Assembly (NCBI GenBank): GCA_964506075.1
Contig: CAZDKO010000018.1
Location: forward strand, 1-35,509
Source: CAZDKO01 sp964506075 [NCBI: uncultured bacterium]
Lineage (GTDB): Bacteria > CAZDME01 > JAYEMH01
Direction of reading: 5' to 3'
Length of the DNA: 35,509 bases
Shown: in pieces, positions 30,348 through 35,509 of the stretch
How positions within the stretch are numbered: the stretch's first letter is position 1
How the letters are laid out: each line of letters opens with the position of its first letter
Translations under genes and position numbers: made by a program
Notes under the pieces: model-generated
The model's input: the letters and a program-made list of their open reading frames with translations, nothing else
Told to the model about the DNA's origin: nothing
Database searches by the model: none

Positions 30348-32285
30348 TTAAAACTTTGGCGCAGCTATTTCCAGCTGTTCTTCCGGTTCTTTCTTTTCAA
30401 CAACAGGCGGCTGCTGCTCACCGGGTAGTTCTATTGTGAGTTCTTCTTCCGGACCTTTTATTGCCGGAGAAGGTTTTCCCTCCCCTTTTCCGAATTCTTC
30501 TTCTTTTTCCATTTCTTTAAGTTCCTGTTCTATCTCTTCAAAAACCTTTATTTCTTCATCCGCTTTGGCCGCTGTTTTTTCGATTAATTCTACGGTATTA
30601 TTCCCTTCAAAATCCATTAATTGTTTGGCCATTTCTTCCTTTTCATCCTTGCCAAAAACCGTAGGAGTAACGAAAACAAGAATTTCCTTTTGTTCCTTAT
30701 CAATCGTCTTTCTTTTAAACACCCAGCCCAGAACCGGGATATCCCCGAGTAAAGGAATTTTATAATTGGAATCAATTTCTTTTTCGTAAATTAACCCACC
30801 GATAACTACGGTATCACCGCTTTTTACCAATACCTCCACTTCAGCTTTTTTGGTTTTAATAATCGGATATTCTCCGGCAGTAAGCTGTCTCCACTCTCCA
30901 ATTTCACTCACTTCCGGGGTAATCTTCAAATTGACCATATCATCCTGATTTATTTTCGCTGTAACCTTTAAGGTCGTACCTACGTCTTCAAATTCAATCG
31001 TATAATCCGTGCCGGTATCGGTTACTTCTGATTTCTGAATAGGAACTTTTTCACCCACCAGAATATAAGCTTCCCGGTTATGTAAAGTCGCCACCCGTGG
31101 ATTAGATAGTATCTTGGTATCGGCTAAAGCGTCTAAAGCCTGCCAGGCAATCTCAAAACCATATGCATCGAGAACCCCCAGTTTAAAAACCCCGGCATAC
31201 TGTTTAAGGTTACCATCGTCATCATACAAATCAGACTCTTTTAAAAAATGACTGGTAAATTCTCCCCCTTTATGGTCAATTTCCGCTTTTTTCTCCGCCG
31301 GCGTCATTCCGTCAACCGTTTTCCCGGTAGTCGGATCTATTAATTTATTAACAATGTCATCCAGGGCCGACCCTTTATAATGGGTCGGGACCAGCTTGGT
31401 TCCGTCAATTGCCCAGTGAATTCCTAACTGCCGCACTAAAGTCGCCGAAGTCTCCACGATTCGCGCTTCAATCATCACCTGGGGGGTACGGGTATCAATC
31501 TTCTCCGCTATTTTCTTTAATTCCGGGAAATTAGAAGGAATTTCGGTGATTACTAAAGAATTCGTTCTTTCATCCACGACTATGTTGCCCCTGGTTGAAA
31601 GCACTTTGGCTAACGAATTTTTGACTTCCATCGCATCGCTGAAGCTAAGAACCATTACTTCTGTTACCAGAGGTTCCTTTTCTTTTTCGGCGGCGGCCAA
31701 TTTCAGTAAAGCCTCTTTCTCTTCGTTTAAACGGGCGATCGTCGTTACCCGGATAACGTTCCCTTCTCTTTCGTAAGAGAGCTTATTAGCTTTAAGAACC
31801 ATATCTAAAGCCTGTTCCCAGGGAACATCTTCCAATCTTAAAGTTATTACCCCCGTAACTTCATTTCCCCAGATAATATTCATTCCCGTCTGTTGAGCGA
31901 GAGCCGCTAAAACATCGGTCACGTTAGCTTCTTTAAAAGTCAAATTTACAATGCCGGATTGAGCGGCTTCCTGGCTTTCTTGAGATACTTCTTCCATTTC
32001 TATAAACTCTAAATCTTCAGGAACGTCAAACTCTAAATCTTCGGTACTAACTTCTAAAGGCACTTCAGCCGGAGCTTCCGGAAACACCTCTTCTTCAGCT
32101 ACAAGTTTTTCCTCTGCAATAACATCCCCGGTCACAGATTCAGATTGTCCCTCCGGATTAATAGAAACTTCGCCTGTCTGTTCTATTTTTCCCTCGGTCT
32201 GAGAAAAAGAATAAGTAGAAATCAAACATAAAATCAATAATACTCCCGGTGCTGTCCACCAATACAATTTTTTATTTATCTTCAC
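30348..32285 (-). CDS. pilQ: Type IV pilus secretin PilQ
   Basis: This outer-membrane secretin has about 645 residues. The true start is probably the GTG at 32285: AGGAGGG lies 8 nt upstream, and GTGA overlaps the pilP stop. A TTG at 32309 is only an extension. A signal or membrane segment (WTAPGVLLILCLISTYSF) is followed by a Glu-rich linker of about 80 residues. Then come secretin N-domains (NLTFKEANVTDVLAALAQQTG, and VMVLSFSDAMEVKNSLAKVL) and the secretin core (LSNPRVATLHNREAYILVGEKVP to VVIGGLIYEKE and ILVFVTPTVF). About 90 residues of Glu/Pro-rich tail follow the core. The usual repeated AMIN domains are not evident. It forms the pilus exit channel. Confidence 0.95.
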   Translation of the reverse strand: MKINKKLYWWTAPGVLLILCLISTYSFSQTEGKIEQTGEVSINPEGQSESVTGDVIAEEKLVAEEEVFPEAPAEVPLEVSTEDLEFDVPEDLEFIEMEEVSQESQEAAQSGIVNLTFKEANVTDVLAALAQQTGMNIIWGNEVTGVITLRLEDVPWEQALDMVLKANKLSYEREGNVIRVTTIARLNEEKEALLKLAAAEKEKEPLVTEVMVLSFSDAMEVKNSLAKVLSTRGNIVVDERTNSLVITEIPSNFPELKKIAEKIDTRTPQVMIEARIVETSATLVRQLGIHWAIDGTKLVPTHYKGSALDDIVNKLIDPTTGKTVDGMTPAEKKAEIDHKGGEFTSHFLKESDLYDDDGNLKQYAGVFKLGVLDAYGFEIAWQALDALADTKILSNPRVATLHNREAYILVGEKVPIQKSEVTDTGTDYTIEFEDVGTTLKVTAKINQDDMVNLKITPEVSEIGEWRQLTAGEYPIIKTKKAEVEVLVKSGDTVVIGGLIYEKEIDSNYKIPLLGDIPVLGWVFKRKTIDKEQKEILVFVTPTVFGKDEKEEMAKQLMDFEGNNTVELIEKTAAKADEEIKVFEEIEQELKEMEKEEEFGKGEGKPSPAIKGPEEELTIELPGEQQPPVVEKKEPEEQLEIAAPKF

Positions 32286-32683
32286 TGATTCGGCCCTCCT
32301 GATTCCCAAAATACCAGGGAGAAAGTTTTATCGTTATAACTTAAAACTACCTTTTCTTTTTCTATTGTTATAATAGTTGCCCCTTCAATCTCATCCCCTA
32401 CTTTTAAAATCTCTCCGTTTAATACCACTAAAGGGTTTTTAGCGTGCCACAGGATTCCTTCAAGTTTTATCTTATCTTTTATCGCGTCATCGTCATATAC
32501 CTTCCCACCGAGAAGAGGGATAAAAGGATCTTTATATACTTCTATTTGTTTGACGTAGTCTGAAAATTTAAAATCTGGACTGCCGTCAGCCTTTACCTCT
32601 TCTCCTTGAGCCGAAGGACTAAATCCTGCGGCAAATAAAAAAATGAGGCAATAAATTATTCTGGATTTTAAATTATTAACCAT
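32282..32683 (-). CDS. pilP: PilP-like pilus assembly protein
   Basis: This 133-residue exported protein has a signal peptide at residues 1-27 (IIYCLIFLFAAGFSPSAQG). The Cys in the core is not in a lipobox position, so it is probably not a lipoprotein, unlike classical PilP. The C-terminal half (KLEGILWHAKNPLVVLNGEILKVGDEI...TIEKEKVVLSYNDKTFSL) is the small beta-sandwich HR domain. In type IV pili this domain links PilNO to PilQ. It overlaps pilQ by 4 bp and follows pilO by 11 bp. Confidence 0.85.
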   Translation of the reverse strand: MVNNLKSRIIYCLIFLFAAGFSPSAQGEEVKADGSPDFKFSDYVKQIEVYKDPFIPLLGGKVYDDDAIKDKIKLEGILWHAKNPLVVLNGEILKVGDEIEGATIITIEKEKVVLSYNDKTFSLVFWESGGPNQ

Positions 32684-32694
32684 TTTATTTATTT

Positions 32695-33288
32695 TTAAAT
32701 GAATTCCTGATACATATAAACTTCAATAGTTAAATCTATCTCGTGGCCGTTTCCTTCGCCCGGACCGCCTTTAATAGAAATATCAGCTACTTTAATGAAC
32801 CTTTTAGTTCTTTCTAAAAGGTATAAGAATTTCTCTAAATCATGAAATCCGCACTTCATCTTAATCTGAATCGGCAAACGGATATACTCTCCCTGGGAGC
32901 TGACACCGGCTAATTCTTCAATTGGCCCGGTAGGCTGAGGATAAATTGAAATGAATTCAATCTCTCCGGATTCTATAATTTCTGTCAACTCCTTTAAAAG
33001 GACGGGAACATCTTTTTCCCTCGGCAATTTTTTTTCATATTGAACCAGGGTATCCTTTATATCCTGGATCTGGCTGAGTAATTGAGGTTTACGGACAATT
33101 TTCTCTCTCGCGGCTAAAATATCCTTTTCTAAAACTTCGGATTTAGCCCGGTAATTACGAATACTTCTTATCTGCGGTTTGAATATCAGGAAAAAACTGC
33201 CGAAAACAATAACTACCATGAACGCAATAATGACTCCAAGTTCATGAAGTTGCGATTTTTCTAAATCAGGAAGTTTTATTTTTAACAT
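32695..33288 (-). CDS. pilO: PilO-like inner-membrane pilus assembly protein
   Basis: This 197-residue protein has a short cytosolic start, one membrane helix (residues 18-36), a coiled coil (KSEVLEKDILAAREKI to LVQYEKKLP) and a ferredoxin-like periplasmic domain. It pairs with PilN in the alignment complex. The typical PilO words VPVLLKELTEI and FHDLEKFLYLLERTKRFIKVADI are present. It lies between pilN and pilP. Confidence 0.92.
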   Translation of the reverse strand: MLKIKLPDLEKSQLHELGVIIAFMVVIVFGSFFLIFKPQIRSIRNYRAKSEVLEKDILAAREKIVRKPQLLSQIQDIKDTLVQYEKKLPREKDVPVLLKELTEIIESGEIEFISIYPQPTGPIEELAGVSSQGEYIRLPIQIKMKCGFHDLEKFLYLLERTKRFIKVADISIKGGPGEGNGHEIDLTIEVYMYQEFI

Positions 33289-33308
33289 ATTTTCAAACTG
33301 TTCCTTTT

Positions 33309-33953
33309 TTATTTAAACTGACAGGCTAATTCAAAAGCCATAACCTCTCTATTGAGAATATTCTTCCTCTGGGTAAAAATTAATTCCACATCAGAAAAAT
33401 CCTTAAAAAATTCCTCATCGCTCTCAAGCTTGGTCATAAAATTACCAACCGAGTCAATCATTTCCTCACCGGTCAGAGAAATAACTATTCCTTTAATAAC
33501 CATGGTTTGAAAATTCTTTATAACCCAGGTTACCGTGACTTCTTCTTTTTTCCCACTATCCCTGACGGGGACTTTAATTTTTTCTCTTCGGGAGGTCATA
33601 TTCAGTTCGGTTAACCAGATAGAAGCCGGAACATTTTTGCTCAGCTGGTATAGTTTGCCTGACCAGAGCAGCCGGCTCTGGGATAAATTTTCAATAGCTT
33701 CTTTTTTAACGTCTAATTCCGTCTTCAGTTTTTCCAGCCCCAAAACTTCCTTCTCTTCTTTCTCCATTATTTTCCACTCTGCATCTAATCGATGATATCT
33801 TCTGGCCTGAACCTTCAGTTGAATACCTAAAAATAAAGACAGCATAACCACAATAAGAAATAATCCTACGGCTGTCCCGAGAAGCATCAAAATATAATTA
33901 TTGAATTGGCGTTTCTTCCTTAATTCTTCCGGGAGAAGATTTATTTTTATCAT
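33309..33953 (-). CDS. pilN: PilN-like inner-membrane pilus assembly protein
   Basis: This is a 214-residue protein starting at the ATG at 33953, which overlaps the pilM stop as ATGA. That start gives MIKINLLPEELRKK, the conserved N-terminus that docks into PilM. The 14-residue extension to 33995 lies inside pilM and is not needed. A membrane helix (about residues 20-44), a coiled coil and a periplasmic domain (ASIWLTELNMTSRREKI, VVIKGIVISLTGEEMIDSV) follow. It forms a heterodimer with PilO. Confidence 0.92.
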   Translation of the reverse strand: MIKINLLPEELRKKRQFNNYILMLLGTAVGLFLIVVMLSLFLGIQLKVQARRYHRLDAEWKIMEKEEKEVLGLEKLKTELDVKKEAIENLSQSRLLWSGKLYQLSKNVPASIWLTELNMTSRREKIKVPVRDSGKKEEVTVTWVIKNFQTMVIKGIVISLTGEEMIDSVGNFMTKLESDEEFFKDFSDVELIFTQRKNILNREVMAFELACQFK

Positions 33954-35026
33954 ATGTTCTCTTGTGAGCGAAGAGCCAAACCTGCTCCGATGCATAAATA
34001 GGGCAGGTTTTCTTCTAATTTACTTTCATTAAACCGCTTTTTATCAACTATAATATTATTAAACGGGTCCCAGAGACTAACGGGAAAATCCAACACTTTA
34101 TTAAAAAAACCGTCAATCCCTTTAAGCTTAGCCACCCCCCCGCTTAGAAAAACTCTGAAAGATAATTTCTCTACGCTTGAAACCTGGCTTTCATAGTAAT
34201 CAAAGGAACGACGAATTTCATTGGCTAAATTTTCTAAAACCGGCGTCATAATTTCAAAAGGCGGTGAAGATTCTCCTTCTACCTCACTTTTTATTTTTTC
34301 CGCCTGTCTAAATTCCACGTTAAGCCTTTTAGCCAGACTTTCCGTAAGGTTGTTACCCCCCATCGGAATATCCCTGGTAAAAAGAAGCACTCCTTTATTT
34401 AAAATACTGACGTTGGTAAGACTGGCGCCTAAATTTACCAGACCTATAGCTTCTTCCTCAGCAGATGCTTCCGGATTAGCGTGAAGAAAAGCATTCACTA
34501 AAGCAAAGGAATCAATATCAATGATAACCGGTTTCAAACTCTCCTTTTCTAAGAGTTCAATATGTTTATAAACGAAATTTCGCTGGGCGGCAACCAGTAA
34601 AATTTTCATTTTTTTACCCTCACCGGCTTGCCCCTGGTCAAGAACCTGAAAATCCAGAATTACATCTTTTAAATCAAAAGGGATATGAGGTTTGGCTTCA
34701 AACCTGACCGCACTTTCCAAATCACTTTTTGACATTTGCGGGAGGTCTAAATAACGAACTACGACGGCAGGACCTGAAAGACCGGTAACAACTTCATGAT
34801 TGGCCAACCCGGTCTTAGCGACAACGCGTTTTAAAGCTTCACTGAGAGCACTTTTCATCGCCCCTTCTTTAACGGGCTCTCCGATAATATCTTCAATGGT
34901 AAATTTATCTAAAAAAAGCTTTCCCTCAGATTTAGAAAAAGAAACAACCTTAACGCTATGAGTCCCTATATTTATGCCGGAAAAAGAATTTGTACCTAAC
35001 GTTTTTTTAAAAGGTAATTTAAACAT
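33950..35026 (-). CDS. pilM: Type IV pilus actin-like ATPase PilM
   Basis: This 358-residue cytosolic protein of the actin/FtsA fold binds the PilN N-terminus. GINIGTHSVKVV is the phosphate-1 loop. VVRYLDLPQMSKSDLESAVRFEAKPHIPF is the PilM-specific segment. IDIDSFALVNAF, GLVNLGASLTNVSIL and FLSGGVAKLKGI are the remaining nucleotide-site motifs. The ATG at 35026 has AAGGAG upstream. It is the first gene of pilMNOPQ, whose junctions mostly overlap or nearly touch. Confidence 0.96.
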   Translation of the reverse strand: MFKLPFKKTLGTNSFSGINIGTHSVKVVSFSKSEGKLFLDKFTIEDIIGEPVKEGAMKSALSEALKRVVAKTGLANHEVVTGLSGPAVVVRYLDLPQMSKSDLESAVRFEAKPHIPFDLKDVILDFQVLDQGQAGEGKKMKILLVAAQRNFVYKHIELLEKESLKPVIIDIDSFALVNAFLHANPEASAEEEAIGLVNLGASLTNVSILNKGVLLFTRDIPMGGNNLTESLAKRLNVEFRQAEKIKSEVEGESSPPFEIMTPVLENLANEIRRSFDYYESQVSSVEKLSFRVFLSGGVAKLKGIDGFFNKVLDFPVSLWDPFNNIIVDKKRFNESKLEENLPYLCIGAGLALRSQENI

Positions 35027-35113
35027 ATCTCCTTCTTAAAATTTAATTTTATAATTCTACCACTTATTTTAATTATGGTTGTATATATAACTAAATAATA
35101 AATGGTATTAATA

Positions 35114-35134
35114 ACTTATATAATTTATATAAGT
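35114..35134. promoter_or_regulatory. Operator-like perfect palindrome at the pil operon promoter
   Basis: ACTTATATAA, one T, then TTATATAAGT form 10-bp perfect arms. It overlaps the downstream edge of the proposed -10 box and the expected transcription start, where a repressor would block initiation. A chance origin in AT-rich DNA is possible. Confidence 0.5.
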
Positions 35135-35161
35135 GTATCATAACTTTAAAATAGGTGTCAA
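35132..35161 (-). promoter_or_regulatory. Candidate promoter of the pilMNOPQ operon
   Basis: On the minus strand a perfect TTGACA (35156-35161) and TACACT (35132-35137, four of six) are 18 bp apart, about 105 bp before the pilM ATG. Confidence 0.5.
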
Positions 35162-35195
35162 GAGAAAAGGATAAAGAATTTACCTTTATTATGTT

Positions 35196-35238
35196 AAAAA
35201 AAAGAGGGCGATTTTTATAAACCACCCTCTCTTTTTTT
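35196..35238. terminator. Bidirectional terminator between the pilin gene and pilM
   Basis: The arms AGAGGGCG (35203-35210) and CACCCTCT (35223-35230) form an 8-bp stem with one G-T pair. Read on the minus strand it is followed by eight T, and on the plus strand by seven T (35232-35238). On the minus strand it ends the pilin transcript. Confidence 0.88.
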
Positions 35239-35255
35239 GTATCACTAACTAACGA

Positions 35256-35509
35256 CTAATAAGTGCTGTAAGGCAGCGTATGAGCATTATATTCGCCAGC
35301 CGTTCCGCCAACACTGCAGGTAGGAACTGAAGCAACGGCATTGATGCCATACACACCGGATGAAGGACAAGTCGGTTCTACCTTCAAATAATCCGGGCAC
35401 AGGTCAGATGAAGTCGGCGCACTTCCTTGCGGTGCACCGGTACTCATCGCCCAACGCTCTTTAGCCCCTTCAATCTGCTTTAAGTTAGCAACACAGGTAC
35501 TTGCTCTCG
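35256..35509 (-). CDS. Type IV pilin / pseudopilin, C-terminal part (start lies outside the window)
   Basis: The frame runs in from the right edge: 83 codons plus a stop are visible. The sequence ASTCVANLKQIEGAKERWAM, then LCPDYLKVEPTCPSSGVYGI and SVPTCSVGG, ending NAHTLPYSTY, is typical of the globular domain of PulG/GspG-like prepilins. These have a helix CxxNLKxIExAKxxWA and paired cysteines in the tail. The methionine at 35447 is internal, not the start. The missing N-terminus should hold the prepilin peptidase site and hydrophobic helix. Its position directly upstream of pilM, separated by a terminator, fits a major or minor pilin. Confidence 0.85.
   Translation of the reverse strand, partial: RASTCVANLKQIEGAKERWAMSTGAPQGSAPTSSDLCPDYLKVEPTCPSSGVYGINAVASVPTCSVGGTAGEYNAHTLPYSTY

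Overview
This 35.5 kb window is a dense, mostly minus-strand stretch of a bacterial chromosome with moderate GC. It carries diderm-type genes: a PilQ secretin, an AsmA-like protein and an O-antigen-ligase-like protein. The mix of pseudopilin, PilMNOPQ, a short omega subunit, a class 1B PyrD/PyrK pair and spacers full of degenerate short repeats would suit an uncultivated lineage such as Omnitrophota. That placement is an inference from gene style, not from a marker gene. Only the AsmA-like gene (10124-12901) and a 71-residue small protein (7298-7513) read on the plus strand.

Left part (1-10.0 kb), accessory in character. A truncated radical SAM gene lies beside an S26-type peptidase fused to a GNAT domain. 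Next is a carbohydrate operon (GH16 glucanase, GH130 phosphorylase, GT4 glycosyltransferase with an extra C-terminal domain). Then comes a pair of membrane-anchored proteins that together rebuild one Cas4/Dna2-type nuclease, bracketed by a direct repeat and next to a small HTH regulator whose divergent promoter region carries two operator-like palindromes. A zinc-ribbon/R-F-rich protein pair, a GIY-YIG protein with its repeats, three tRNAs (His, Arg, Pro, all with encoded CCA) and an S23-type four-helix-bundle gene follow, embedded in GCTATTAGC-like repeats.

Middle part (10.1-25.9 kb), core housekeeping. The order on the minus strand is pyrR-pyrB-pyrC-flavodoxin-pyrK-pyrD-pyrF-pyrE, then yicC-gmk-rpoZ-coaC-coaB-fumarase alpha-fumarase beta, then rph-rdgB. 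All de novo pyrimidine steps except carbamoyl-phosphate synthase are present. The pyr operon has a clear leader: a consensus promoter, a PyrR-binding-loop-like hairpin, a 21-codon leader peptide and an intrinsic terminator embedded in the end of that peptide.

Right part (25.9-35.5 kb). A methyltransferase and an O-antigen-ligase/TPR membrane protein follow RNase G. Upstream of these is a tightly coupled type IV pilus assembly operon pilM-N-O-P-Q, with its own promoter and an operator-like palindrome. At the edge is the 3' end of a pilin/pseudopilin gene, separated from pilM by a bidirectional terminator.

The best candidates for new biology are the split membrane Cas4-like nuclease in its repeat-bracketed cassette and the PyrR/leader-peptide attenuator. 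Several spacers are built from locally specific repeat words.
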